NCBI GenBank assembly: GCA_014801585.1
Contig: JAAVDX010000024.1
Coordinates: 1-64,000 of the forward strand
Length of the DNA stretch: 64,000 bases
From: Bacteroides sp.
Lineage (GTDB): Bacteria; Bacteroidota; Bacteroidia; Bacteroidales; Muribaculaceae
Direction of reading: 5' to 3'
In this document: piece by piece, positions 45,031 through 55,090 of the stretch
Layout: each line of letters opens with the position of its first letter
Numbering within the stretch: position 1 is the stretch's first letter
Notes under the pieces: model-generated
What the model was told of the DNA's origin: nothing
Databases searched by the model: none
What the model saw: the letters and a program-made list of their open reading frames with translations, nothing else
Position numbers and translations under genes: made by a program

Positions 45031-45495
45031 ATGAAAAAATATCTACTTTTGTTATTGGTTTTTCTGGGTATGGCCGTCTCCGTGCAGGCTCAGCGACGAT
45101 GTGGGCAGCCGGATGCTGAGAAACTCAAGGAAATCAATGAGTATCGACTCAAGTATCTCGCGCAGGAGATGGAACTTACTGATGAGCAGAAACCAAAGTT
45201 CGTCGAACTCTACAATCAGATGACTGCCGAACGTAAGGCTAATTTCGATAAGCTTCGCGCGGCCGAAAAGAAACTTAAAGGAAATCTTTCCGATGCCGAG
45301 TATAAGGCTCAGGTTAATGTGGTCTCCGATTGTAAAGTGCACGATGCGCAGATTGTCAAGGATTATGATGCAAAATTCGAAAAGTTTCTTTCTGCCAAAC
45401 AGATATATAAGATGAAGGAGGCCGAAGAAAAATTCCGAAAACGATTGAGGGAGATGCATCAGCAACGAAAGCATGATAAAAAGAAAACTAACTGA
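45031..45495 (+). CDS. Spy/CpxP-like periplasmic protein
   Basis: A 154-residue protein with a signal peptide (MKKYLLLLLVFLGMAVSVQAQ, cleavage near 21) and a long, charged, all-helical mature part. The LTDEQKPKFVELYNQM segment matches the LTxxQ-type repeat of Spy/CpxP chaperones and their Bacteroidota relatives. Such proteins often lie in ECF sigma operons and buffer periplasmic folding stress. It ends 14 bases before the alpha-2-macroglobulin gene, so the two are almost certainly co-transcribed. Confidence 0.78.
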   Translation: MKKYLLLLLVFLGMAVSVQAQRRCGQPDAEKLKEINEYRLKYLAQEMELTDEQKPKFVELYNQMTAERKANFDKLRAAEKKLKGNLSDAEYKAQVNVVSDCKVHDAQIVKDYDAKFEKFLSAKQIYKMKEAEEKFRKRLREMHQQRKHDKKKTN

Positions 45496-45509
45496 TAATC
45501 TCAGTCAGT

Positions 45510-48500
45510 ATGAACCAACAATTTACCATATTTAACCAACGAGGGGGAAGGGCTTTATCCCTTCTCCTTTGTTTTTTCCTGAGTGCGCTATTCTGCCCCT
45601 CAGGCATGGCGGGGTTGCTCGCGTCTTCGGCAACCTCTGCTATGACAGCGTCTAAAACAGTGACGAAAACAGCCGGAAGTAAATCGGCTAAAGGAAAGTC
45701 TTCCGGCGGGAAAGCTGTTTCTACTACTCCAAAGTCAACTTTCCTTAATCCGGATTTCGCTTTTCCCGATGATGTTCGTCGCGATGCTTCCCCGGCTTTC
45801 ACTAAGGGTCTTAAAACGAATGACCCGGTGATGGCTCTTAATGCTGCTATGCAACTCGCAGTGGCTGATAGGTTGACAAGCCGCGACAGCATCGGATCTG
45901 TAATCAGTCGTTACGACCGGGTTGCGGCTGCATTTGGCCAGCCTTGGCGTTCGCTCGCATTGATTCTGAAGGCTCGTCAGCTCAATGATGTCTACAGATC
46001 TTCTGCATGGCAGTTCAATCAGAGAGTTTTGCCGCTTGATTCCCTGAGCGATGAACCGATGCTTTGGAGCGGTGCGCAGTTCCGCCAATGCATAGGTCAG
46101 ACGGTTAGAGAAGTCATGAGTGCGCAAAATTCTCTCCAGTCCATGTCGCTCTCTACTATTTCGGCTTTGCTGACCGACAGTGAGGACGCTGAAAAGGCGG
46201 GGTTCTCAGTTTTTGATTTCGCTACATATCAGTGTATAGGGTTGGCTTCGACTGAATCCGTTAATCAATCGATTCCCTTCCGCAGGATTGATGGCTCGGG
46301 CGAAGGTGGTTCTAATGAATCTGAGGATGTTGTTGAAGCCGGTCTTAGTAATATGGCATTGATAGATGCTCTCATCCTCTCTGATCAGCAGAGGGGCGAT
46401 TCAGCCGCGCTTGCACTCCTGCAGGCTCGCTTGAAAAAGGCGTCGATGATGTCGGATGATTACTCTGAATCTGATAAGGATGGTTTTGTCAGCGGTTATG
46501 CCAAGCATCTGCTCGATATTTATCCTGAAGGCTCTGTACTCCGCCCCATATTGATCAGCCGTCTTTATCAGATGGGTAAGTTCCGGACTGATAATCTGTC
46601 AAACCGCCGCGCGCTCTATGCTCTTCTCGGAACAACAGTGGCTTCGACATCCGATGAATCGCAGCGCAAACTTCTGGAGGGTATTCGTGCCCAACTGATG
46701 ATCCCTTCTTACACACTCTCCACTCCTTATCAGTGGCTGACCTCCCGGAAGGGTGAAGTGGCAATGAATCTGAAGAATGTAAAAAACGGTTATCTTTTGC
46801 TCATGCCTATCTCTCCCTCTCAGGCGGAGGGTGAGGCCGGTGATAAACTGATGATTTCTACTTTGCGTCCGAGCGGACCGATAAAGATTCTTGCAAGCTG
46901 GCTCAATACTCTTCCTCAGCCGACGGAAGTCTTGGATACCGTCGCCGTAGGTCCGCTTCCGGCCGGATACTACGCTTTAGTATTGTCGGAAACTCAGGCT
47001 CTCAGCGGTGTTAGCCCGGCTATCAGTAAGTCGCGACCCGATATAATTTTGGTGAGCGATCTTAATGCATTTTCATCCGACGCCTCCTCCCGAAGCGATG
47101 ACAAGAAGGAGGTTGCCAAGTATCTTTATGTGACCGAAGCCACCAACAATGCTCCGGTCACCGGAGCGAAAGTCAATTTTACCTCTACCGTTTATCGTCA
47201 GACCGGTAAGACATCTTCTGCCGTCACTGATAAGGATGGTAAGGTATTGTTGCCGTTTGAATCGTGTCGCGCTGTCATCACTCGTGGCTCCGACCGCCTG
47301 ACGTGGAATGGTGCTCGCGGTTATGTCCCTTCGTTGGAGAAAGGGCAGACTCAGGCTTCAATACTTACCGACTTGGCTCTCTACCATCCGGGAGATTCCA
47401 TTCAGGCAGTCGTAGTCTTGAGCAGATGTGAGGATAATCTTCTGTCGGTTGCCCCGGATAGAAAGTTCTCGCTGCTTCTGCGGGATGCCAATTATCAGCA
47501 GGTCGACAGTGTGGCTCTTTGTAGCGATCGTCTCGGGCGCGCTGTCGGAGCGTTGCATATCCCCGCTGACGGCCTGACCGGGCAGTTTACTCTGCAGGCT
47601 ATATCTGAGGATAAGTATCTTGGTAATGCCTGGGTCAATGTGGCCGATTATAAAGCCCCTTCTTTCCGCGTCTCCCTCGATTCCCCCGAAGTTGTCGCCA
47701 ACGATTCTGCCGGCGAAGGGGATATTATTCGTCTCTCGGGTCTTGTAGGATCTTACTCGGGTGTGCCCCTGGCTAATGCCACGGTTGATCTGTCGATCGA
47801 TTATCAGCCGTGGTGGCGCCCTTGGATGTGGAGCGGAAGTAATGCCTCCGGTTCTTATGCCACTTCAGCTGTGACTGATTCTAAAGGCTGTTTCAGTGTC
47901 GAACTCTCCCTCCCCGTCGAGGATGTGGAGCGTTATCGTTTCGGCATATTCTCTGCGAAAGCGACAGCTACCGCTGAATCCGGTGAGACTCAGACCTCCG
48001 AACCCCGGCGGTTTGCGATAGGGGAGGGCTACTCTTTGGAATATGCCGGTCCGGCAGATATCGAAGTCGTCGGTAAGGAGGTTAAGCTGCCGGCTCGTGT
48101 AATGGATATTACCGGTCAAAGTGTAGAGCGTAAGGTAAGTTATGCTCTCGCACGTATCTCAACTTCGACCCAACAGCCGGATTTCTCACGTTCTGACTTG
48201 AAGGGTGAGGCAACTCTGCCCGGCATCTCCGTCCCGGCTTCCCGACTCCCGTCCGGAATGTATATGCTGCGTGTCGTTCTCGATAAGGCGGCTAAAATAT
48301 CCGGTGAAGGTGAGACTGCCGTGTGGCGCCCGGATACACTTGTTCAGCAGATTATCGTGACGAGAGCCGATGATGTCCGTCCCCCGATGGAGACTGCGCT
48401 ATGGGTGCCTCAATCCTCCTGTTATGCCCGTCCCGGTGAGTCGAAAGTTGACATTACCGTCGGTACTTCTTACTCCGACAATTACATATATTGTCAGGTC

Positions 48501-51500
48501 GTAGGTAAAGATGGCACGCTGCGTCGGGAGTGGTTACGCCCCGAGGGTAAGAATATGGTAGTAAAGGTCGACGCTCCTAAAGATGGTGAGATTGTTCGTC
48601 TTTATTTTGAAGGTTGTCACGACCTCGAATGTTCTCGTCAGACAGTCACTGTCTATCCTCCTTCTCAGAGTCGGTCGACTCTCTTCAGGGTTGATACCTT
48701 CCGCGACCGCATAGCTCCGGGAGAGACGGAAACGTGGCGTTTCCGTCTGATGTCAGGCTGGTCTGATAAGTCGGTTAAGAGCAGCAATTCCCCGGAAAGT
48801 AATGCCTTGGATAATCTTCCCGCTTCATCTTTCGTGGCCGACGGAGCTGTAATAGCCGTTCTCTCCAATCAGGCTCTGGATGCTATCGCCCCGTTCAGTT
48901 GGGATTTCAATCCGCGCTCTCTGATAAATTATTCTACTGTCGGAGGTATTGAATCCCCCTGGACACGCAATATTTATTCAGGTAATAATCTTGCAGCCGG
49001 AGTTAAGCTCAATTGGTCTGCAGTCCGTTTTACCTACCCTCAGTTCCGTTATGATGATCCTATGTCCAATGGTCGGATTTACATCCGCGGCCGCGGCGCT
49101 ACCTATCGTTCGCTGGCTACTGCCACTCCCGGTGTGGCAGTCTCGGAAGTCAGGGATCAGGTGGCTTATAAAATGGCGTCCCCCGATAGAGTGTATGAAG
49201 AAAGTGCGGAAGTAGCATTGACCGGTGGGGTAGTAAATATGGTTATGAAGAAGGAATCGGCTGATGATATGGTCCTTGAGGAAAGTGGTGTCACTGCCGA
49301 CTCCGGCTCGGGTGTAGCGGATGACTCCTCTTCGGATGCTATTGATATGCGGTCGATGGAGATGCCGTTGGCTTTCTTTAAGCCGCTGCTTTCAACTGAT
49401 AGTGAGGGTTATGTAAATATTGATTTTACTGTTCCCAACTTCAATACCACTTGGAATCTGCAGCTTCTGGGTTACGATAAAAATCTTAATTCCGCCCTGC
49501 TGCGTGAGTCCGCTGTGGCGTCCAAACCGGTAATGATTTCAACCGCAATGCCGCGATTCCTCGCAACAGATGATAAGGCTACAATATCGGCTACTGTATT
49601 CAACAATACGGATTCTGACCTTGATATCGACGCGCAGATAGATATCCTCAATCTCGCTACCGGTGAATCCATTGCCTTTGAATCTACCGGCAATCGCCGC
49701 TTGGCTGCCAATTCCTCTGCTGTGGCTACGATTAGTTTCTTAGTGCCTTCCGATATGTCGCAGATAGGTGTCCGTGCAGTCGCCCGTTCTGAAAAGGGTA
49801 GCGATGGCGAGCAGGGGGCAGTCCTCATTCTTCCGTCGTCAACTCCCGTGACCGATGCCACTACTTTCTATCTTCGCCCCGGATGTGAGGAACAGACGGT
49901 ACGTCTTCCGAAGATGAATCCTGCGGCAAAACTGACTCTGAATTTCTGTAATAATCCGGAGTGGTTTGTTCTGACTTCGCTCTCCGGACTTCTCCAACCT
50001 GATTCTGAATCGGCTCTGGTGCAGGCCGTGGCGCTATATTCGAATTCTATAGCTTCGGGTCTGCTCAGAAGCAATGACCGACTGAAAGAGGGTCTTCGTA
50101 AAATGTTGGAATCCGACTCTGAAGCACTCACGTCGCCTCTTAAGCAGAATGAATATCTGAAACTCGCTGCTCTCGGGTCGACTCCTTGGGTTAACAATGC
50201 AGAGTCTGAGACTGCGCGTCTGCAAAGCCTCTCCTCGCTGCTTGATAATAAGTCGATCGACGAATCTCTGCAAAAACGGATCTCAGGATTGGAAAAGACC
50301 CGTAATGCTGATGGCTCATGGAGCTGGATGAAAGGTATGCCGGGTTCGGAGTGGATCACGCGTCAGGTAGTATCCTGTCTCGGTCAGTTGCGAATGTCCG
50401 GTTATCTCCCCTCCGACAAGCGTCTCAGATCTATGCTGTCCGGCGGTGTGAAATACATGGATTCGGAAGAATCGAAGTCATATAATGAGATTGTGAGGAA
50501 GCAAAAGGGTGAGTATCCTCTTTCTTCCGAGATCTCATATCTCTTCGATCGCTCTAATGCCTCCGACTCCAAGCCCTCCGGAACGATAGCGGAGATGGAA
50601 CGCGATATGCTTCGTCGTCTCCCCGAAGAATGGCGCGGTCTTTCTCTGATGGATAAAGCTACTGCGGCAATCTTGCTCAATCGTATAGGTCGCGATGCCG
50701 ACAAGGCTCTTGCCCGGATGATTCTCGAATCTGTACGCCAGTTTGCGACATACACTCCCGATAAGGGAATGTGGTTCGACAATGCCGGTGGTGCGTATAG
50801 CCGGATATCTCCTTCTCCGCTGATGCTCACATCACGTTGTCTTGACGCATTCCGCGAAGTAGAACCTGAAAATAATTCGATTTCCGGATTGGAACAGTAT
50901 CTTATCCTTTCTCGACAGACGCAGGATTGGAATCTCGAACTCGGGCAGGCGGGAGTCGCTACTGTTGTCAATTCCATCCTTTCCAGTGAAAAATCTCTCG
51001 GTTCTGAGAGCAGTTCTGCATCCGATGCAGCCTTCGGAAATGATGTCGATAATAGTCTTACGATAACCCTTGACGGTCGGGAACTCCGTCTGCCGGATGA
51101 TCCCGCCAATCTCCCCGGCAACTTCTATGTAAATATCGATCCGGTCAATGGGGAGGAGTCGGTTCTGACGATCCATCGCCACGGCCGTACTCCGGCCTGG
51201 GGTGGGGTAGTCAGTCAGTATGTTGCTCCGATTCAGGATGTGAGAGCTCATGAAGTCCCGCAGCTGAAGGTTGAGAAAGCGTTGCTCCCGGTCGCAGTCG
51301 GTGAGGGTGGTAAGACGGCTTCAAAAGATGCGACAACGTTTAAGAAAGGTGATCGCGTAAGAGTCACTTTGACTCTTACTGCCGATCGTGAACTCGATTA
51401 TCTCCTGCTTACCGATCGCCTCGGTGCGTGGATGCAACCTGCCGACCAACTTACCGAATATATTTCGCAAGATGGATTGTGGATGCTTCGCGAGACTCGT

Positions 51501-51674
51501 ACGGCTGACGTCAATTTCTATATCACCCGTCTTCCGAAAGGCAAATATGTTATCTCCTATGAGGTAAATGCTGCCCGCGACGGGGAGTATTCTAATGGAA
51601 TAGCCGCTGCTCAAAGTCAATATTATCCGTTGATTACTGCCCACTCTGCCGGACGGATAATCAACGTACGGTAA
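45510..51674 (+). CDS. Alpha-2-macroglobulin family protein
   Basis: A 2054-residue secreted or periplasmic protein with a signal peptide (SALFCPSGMAG) and a Ser/Lys-rich linker. It then shows macroglobulin domains (ATNNAPVTGAKVNFTSTVY; MG2-like DLALYHPGDSIQAVVVL at about 620), the A2M core near 1285-1345 (FFKPLLSTDSEGYVNIDFTVP, STAMPRFLATDDKATI), and a helical toroid-like domain with NADGSWSWMKGMPGSEWITR. Family members trap or block proteases. The usual thioester position at the toroid start (after FVLTSLSGLLQP) reads DSESALVQAVALYSN, with no CxEQ. A CEEQ occurs about 35 residues upstream (Cys1459). No lipobox is seen. It directly follows the Spy-like gene. Confidence 0.93.
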   Translation: MNQQFTIFNQRGGRALSLLLCFFLSALFCPSGMAGLLASSATSAMTASKTVTKTAGSKSAKGKSSGGKAVSTTPKSTFLNPDFAFPDDVRRDASPAFTKGLKTNDPVMALNAAMQLAVADRLTSRDSIGSVISRYDRVAAAFGQPWRSLALILKARQLNDVYRSSAWQFNQRVLPLDSLSDEPMLWSGAQFRQCIGQTVREVMSAQNSLQSMSLSTISALLTDSEDAEKAGFSVFDFATYQCIGLASTESVNQSIPFRRIDGSGEGGSNESEDVVEAGLSNMALIDALILSDQQRGDSAALALLQARLKKASMMSDDYSESDKDGFVSGYAKHLLDIYPEGSVLRPILISRLYQMGKFRTDNLSNRRALYALLGTTVASTSDESQRKLLEGIRAQLMIPSYTLSTPYQWLTSRKGEVAMNLKNVKNGYLLLMPISPSQAEGEAGDKLMISTLRPSGPIKILASWLNTLPQPTEVLDTVAVGPLPAGYYALVLSETQALSGVSPAISKSRPDIILVSDLNAFSSDASSRSDDKKEVAKYLYVTEATNNAPVTGAKVNFTSTVYRQTGKTSSAVTDKDGKVLLPFESCRAVITRGSDRLTWNGARGYVPSLEKGQTQASILTDLALYHPGDSIQAVVVLSRCEDNLLSVAPDRKFSLLLRDANYQQVDSVALCSDRLGRAVGALHIPADGLTGQFTLQAISEDKYLGNAWVNVADYKAPSFRVSLDSPEVVANDSAGEGDIIRLSGLVGSYSGVPLANATVDLSIDYQPWWRPWMWSGSNASGSYATSAVTDSKGCFSVELSLPVEDVERYRFGIFSAKATATAESGETQTSEPRRFAIGEGYSLEYAGPADIEVVGKEVKLPARVMDITGQSVERKVSYALARISTSTQQPDFSRSDLKGEATLPGISVPASRLPSGMYMLRVVLDKAAKISGEGETAVWRPDTLVQQIIVTRADDVRPPMETALWVPQSSCYARPGESKVDITVGTSYSDNYIYCQVVGKDGTLRREWLRPEGKNMVVKVDAPKDGEIVRLYFEGCHDLECSRQTVTVYPPSQSRSTLFRVDTFRDRIAPGETETWRFRLMSGWSDKSVKSSNSPESNALDNLPASSFVADGAVIAVLSNQALDAIAPFSWDFNPRSLINYSTVGGIESPWTRNIYSGNNLAAGVKLNWSAVRFTYPQFRYDDPMSNGRIYIRGRGATYRSLATATPGVAVSEVRDQVAYKMASPDRVYEESAEVALTGGVVNMVMKKESADDMVLEESGVTADSGSGVADDSSSDAIDMRSMEMPLAFFKPLLSTDSEGYVNIDFTVPNFNTTWNLQLLGYDKNLNSALLRESAVASKPVMISTAMPRFLATDDKATISATVFNNTDSDLDIDAQIDILNLATGESIAFESTGNRRLAANSSAVATISFLVPSDMSQIGVRAVARSEKGSDGEQGAVLILPSSTPVTDATTFYLRPGCEEQTVRLPKMNPAAKLTLNFCNNPEWFVLTSLSGLLQPDSESALVQAVALYSNSIASGLLRSNDRLKEGLRKMLESDSEALTSPLKQNEYLKLAALGSTPWVNNAESETARLQSLSSLLDNKSIDESLQKRISGLEKTRNADGSWSWMKGMPGSEWITRQVVSCLGQLRMSGYLPSDKRLRSMLSGGVKYMDSEESKSYNEIVRKQKGEYPLSSEISYLFDRSNASDSKPSGTIAEMERDMLRRLPEEWRGLSLMDKATAAILLNRIGRDADKALARMILESVRQFATYTPDKGMWFDNAGGAYSRISPSPLMLTSRCLDAFREVEPENNSISGLEQYLILSRQTQDWNLELGQAGVATVVNSILSSEKSLGSESSSASDAAFGNDVDNSLTITLDGRELRLPDDPANLPGNFYVNIDPVNGEESVLTIHRHGRTPAWGGVVSQYVAPIQDVRAHEVPQLKVEKALLPVAVGEGGKTASKDATTFKKGDRVRVTLTLTADRELDYLLLTDRLGAWMQPADQLTEYISQDGLWMLRETRTADVNFYITRLPKGKYVISYEVNAARDGEYSNGIAAAQSQYYPLITAHSAGRIINVR

Positions 51675-51786
51675 ACTTCGTTATCCCGATAATCTCTCCG
51701 CAGGTTGCCGCCTCGGTGAGAATTATCATCTGTCAATATCAAAAAATTGCCGCTTTATTTGGGAAAATGAAAAATTTTAATTTATT

Positions 51787-51815
51787 TTGCCGAATAGAGC
51801 GGCAGTTTATATTTG
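51787..51815 (+). promoter_or_regulatory. Promoter of the Omp28-domain gene (TTG-N18-TATATTTG)
   Basis: TTG at 51787-51789 and TATATTTG at 51808-51815, 18 bases apart. The leader to the ATG is about 75 bases. It lies next to a hairpin-forming tgccgct/agcggca pair that may end the A2M transcript. Confidence 0.6.
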
Positions 51816-51898
51816 TTAATTGTTGGCTTGAAACCTCCTGATTCGAAAATCACTTCGATAAATTTTATAAACAACCATATTTTACTTAATTCAACCAA

Positions 51899-53959
51899 AT
51901 GAAAAAGATTCTACTCACTCTGGCTGTAGCCTCAATGTCGCTTGCGGCATCGGCTTACACTCTGGAGGCTCCCGATTTCTTTGAGGAGAATTTCGTCAAC
52001 ATGGGTGACGCCGGTCTCTATCCTTCTGACGGATGGCTCACTCTCGGTAATGGCGCGGTTCCTGCCGGTGTTACTGCCAACATGTTTGATCAAGAAGGAA
52101 AAGGTCCCTACTATACTTTCTTCGACGTAGGCACTCAGACAGTTCCAATGGCCAACACTAACTTCGTAGGTGGGGCGCAGGCTGATGAGTGGCTCATCTC
52201 TCCTGAAGTTGAGGTACCTTATGATGCTACTACTCTTTTCTTTACCGTATACGGTTGGAATTATGCCGATAATACTCTCGGCACCGGCAGCTCCACTACT
52301 CATAACTTTAAAGTTATGGTGTCGGAAGGTGGTACTGATCGTGAGGATTTCACTCAGATTGCTGTCGGTTCTACTGCTGTCTCCATGCAGGCTGACCCTA
52401 AGGGTGATAATAAGATTGTCGCTATCAATGGTTATCAGGGTAAGAAAGTCCGTTTCGCTTTCGTAGCTACCGGCTCTAACCAAGGCCTGACCGGCTTTAC
52501 TAATATCAGTTGGGGACAATACTCTCTCGTTGTAGATTCTAACCTTACTGCTGAATTGGCTGAGGTAGGCAAACCGATTTCTATCGACTATAATCTCAAG
52601 ATGAGAGCGCCTGAGACTTGCCCGGCTCTTCATGTTGATCTCTATATCAATGGTGAAAAAGTTAAGGAGAACGACTATAAAAAGGCTTTCGGTTCCGCCA
52701 CTTCTCTCACTTCCGCTATCCAGCGCGTTCAGTTCAAGAATGTCTACACTCCCACGACTGAGGAGCCGATCAACTATAAACTCGTGTTCTCTCCCGCTTT
52801 CGAAGGTGCTGTAGAGACTATCCTTGAAGGTGGCATCGGTTTCCCGAAAGTGCAGTATAAGAATAATGTGGTAATTGAGGAAATGACCGGTACGGGTTGT
52901 GGATGGTGTCCGCGTGGTATCGCCGCTCTCAATTACTACCACGATACGTATCCCGGCTCAGAGACTCAGGGTAAGGTCATCAATATCGGTGTCCACAATA
53001 CCAACTTCGGCAATGACCCGATGGCAATCGGCAACGAGCGTTACAACGTATCTATCGGTGAAGTCAACGGCTCTACCTCCATGCCCGGTTGTACTATGAA
53101 TCGTGTGACTCGTGGCCTTGACCCGACAAATGCACTCTCAGTTGAGGAACTCCTCGGTCAGACCTCTCACAACGAGGCTAAAATCGTAGAGGTGGCAATC
53201 CCCGAAGGTGATGAGACCTATGATCTCTACGATCAGACTGCTACCGTGACTTTTGAAGTTAAGAACGGTTATGATTCTTCAATGCGTAATCTCAGCGCTG
53301 CAGTTGTTCTCATCGAGAATGATGTGAAGGGTATCAACCGCGAGTATAACCAGTCAAACTATCTCGCGTCTAACTATACCAATGGTGACGCGGCATATAG
53401 AGCTTTTGTTTCGCTCGGTGCTGTCCCGGGTATGACAAAATATCTCAATGAGTTCACCGGTGCCGGCGAACTTGGTCAGGCTACAGTATCTTTCCAGAAG
53501 ATGGTTTATCAGCACGTTTCTCGCGGCATCTTCCCCTCTTTCGAAGGCGTGGCTATCGGCAAGGATTGGGTATCGGATGTTCCCCAGCGTTTCTCTATCG
53601 ATTTCACAATCCCCTCTACTGTCCTCGATATTAAGAACACAGAGGTAGCTGTTCTCATTATCAATGATATCGATCGTACAATTGTAGCTTCTGACGTCTT
53701 CCCCGCTTCGCAGTTTGAGGTCAATGGTATAGAAGAGGTCAATACAGATTCTGCTATCCTCATCTCCAAGCAGGGACAGAACCTCGAAGTAAGCGCAATC
53801 GACGGCAGCAAGGTAGAAGTCTACGCACTCGACGGAGTCAAGCTCGCTACATATGACGTGACCAACGGTCGCCTCAACACTCCGGCCAACTGGAACGGTC
53901 CGGTAGTAGTAAAAGTGACAAACGCAGCAGCCGTGAAGTCAGCAAAACTCCTCTTCTAA
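51899..53959 (+). CDS. Secreted Omp28-like protein with adhesin-type and C-terminal sorting-like domains
   Basis: A 686-residue protein with a signal peptide (SLAASAYTL). The first third (FFEENFVN ... ADEWLISPEVEV) matches the choice-of-anchor J/cleaved-adhesin fold. From about 320 an Omp28-related thioredoxin-like domain carries Cys334-Gly-Trp-Cys337 in EEMTGTGCGWCPRGI. The last 60 residues (VEVYALDGVKLATYDV ... KSAKLLF) resemble a type IX secretion sorting domain, so surface exposure is inferred. Whether CGWC is redox-active is unknown. It has its own promoter and ends at a strong terminator shared with rnz. Confidence 0.85.
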   Translation: MKKILLTLAVASMSLAASAYTLEAPDFFEENFVNMGDAGLYPSDGWLTLGNGAVPAGVTANMFDQEGKGPYYTFFDVGTQTVPMANTNFVGGAQADEWLISPEVEVPYDATTLFFTVYGWNYADNTLGTGSSTTHNFKVMVSEGGTDREDFTQIAVGSTAVSMQADPKGDNKIVAINGYQGKKVRFAFVATGSNQGLTGFTNISWGQYSLVVDSNLTAELAEVGKPISIDYNLKMRAPETCPALHVDLYINGEKVKENDYKKAFGSATSLTSAIQRVQFKNVYTPTTEEPINYKLVFSPAFEGAVETILEGGIGFPKVQYKNNVVIEEMTGTGCGWCPRGIAALNYYHDTYPGSETQGKVINIGVHNTNFGNDPMAIGNERYNVSIGEVNGSTSMPGCTMNRVTRGLDPTNALSVEELLGQTSHNEAKIVEVAIPEGDETYDLYDQTATVTFEVKNGYDSSMRNLSAAVVLIENDVKGINREYNQSNYLASNYTNGDAAYRAFVSLGAVPGMTKYLNEFTGAGELGQATVSFQKMVYQHVSRGIFPSFEGVAIGKDWVSDVPQRFSIDFTIPSTVLDIKNTEVAVLIINDIDRTIVASDVFPASQFEVNGIEEVNTDSAILISKQGQNLEVSAIDGSKVEVYALDGVKLATYDVTNGRLNTPANWNGPVVVKVTNAAAVKSAKLLF

Positions 53960-54016
53960 AACAAAGAATCCCCTTCTCTAAAGAAGAAAACTCCAATCTC
54001 AAATAAGAGAATACCC

Positions 54017-54058
54017 AAAAAGGGAGGCATGATTCAATCGAATCATGCCTCCCTTTTT
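54017..54058. terminator. Bidirectional terminator between the Omp28 gene and rnz
   Basis: Exact 19-bp arms (54017-54035 / 54040-54058), 4-base loop, with A5/T5 ends. It lies between two convergent genes. Confidence 0.85.
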
Positions 54059-54090
54059 CCCTAAAAAACTTCTGTGTTATTCTGAAAATT

Positions 54091-55011
54091 CTACAATTTC
54101 GTCAGATCCGTCACCAATCCCTCCCTATTGAGAATTACATTCGGAAACACCTCACGGGCTTCATCCCGGAACCCTTCATCCGAAGGATAACGCGATGAAT
54201 AATGCCCTGTCAGCAACCATTTCGCACCGCATAGCTTAGCCATCTCGGCAGCCTGGCGTGCAGTAGAATGTCCACGTGGAGCTGCCAAGGGCAGATCCTG
54301 CTCCAGATATGTAGTCTCATGAAACAGCAGATCAACCGGTCCGATCTCCTCAGCAAGCGATGGCTTGAAGGACGTATCAGAGATATGAGCGTATGACAGA
54401 GCCGGTGTGGCATCAGAAGTGAGTACGGAATTAGGAATAATCGCACCATCCGGTTTTACGAAGTCCATTCCCGCCTTTATATTATTAAACTGCGATGTAG
54501 GTACCCCATGAAAGTCACACATATCGCGTAGAAGATGACGCGGTCGCGGTGACTCCTCAAATATATATCCGAGTGTAGGCACACGATGACGCAGCTTGAC
54601 AGTACGCACTTTCAGAGCATGATTCTCAAACGCAGTCTCTCCTCCTGTAGAGGATAGCAGATTGAAATTCACCTTAAAATCAGTATAGCCTGCAAAGGCC
54701 TTCAGGATAGGGGAGAGAATCTGCTCTCCCTCCGCAGTAGTATGTATGGTAATCTCACCTCCGGTCCCGTGAAGGTCGAGCGTACTGATCAATCCCGGCA
54801 ACCCGAGAACGTGGTCGCCGTGGAGATGAGTAAGAAATATATGGCGCAGTCGCTGAAACTTAAGTCGCTGACGCATCATAGCCAACTGAGTGCCCTCACC
54901 GCAATCCACCATAAACAGATTATTACGGAAATCCACAACAGTAGAAGATGGCTGATGCCACAGCGTCGGTTTAGCCGACCCGCATCCAAGTGTATGTATC
55001 GCGAAATCCAA
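54091..55011 (-). CDS. rnz: Ribonuclease Z
   Basis: Endonuclease that trims the 3' trailer of tRNA precursors. The metallo-beta-lactamase fold shows THLHGDH, with His62, His64, Asp66 and His67 as zinc ligands. Other family segments are GSAKPT near the N-terminus, a HRVPTLGYIFEE exosite-like region and the closing TGHYSSRY. The 306-residue length is normal for the short bacterial form. A TACTTTTG on the minus strand (55050-55057) is a possible -7 element. Confidence 0.97.
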   Translation of the reverse strand: MDFAIHTLGCGSAKPTLWHQPSSTVVDFRNNLFMVDCGEGTQLAMMRQRLKFQRLRHIFLTHLHGDHVLGLPGLISTLDLHGTGGEITIHTTAEGEQILSPILKAFAGYTDFKVNFNLLSSTGGETAFENHALKVRTVKLRHRVPTLGYIFEESPRPRHLLRDMCDFHGVPTSQFNNIKAGMDFVKPDGAIIPNSVLTSDATPALSYAHISDTSFKPSLAEEIGPVDLLFHETTYLEQDLPLAAPRGHSTARQAAEMAKLCGAKWLLTGHYSSRYPSDEGFRDEAREVFPNVILNREGLVTDLTKL

Positions 55012-55090
55012 TTTTTATCAGAATTCAATCAGTAATAAGCGGCCAACCCCAAAAGTAGCACCCTTATTACTTATTACTTATAATTTATTA

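Noticed and set aside
51932-52942. 336-residue open frame on the minus strand
   Set aside because: It lies entirely antisense to the Omp28-type gene, has no family features and is explained by that gene's codon bias.
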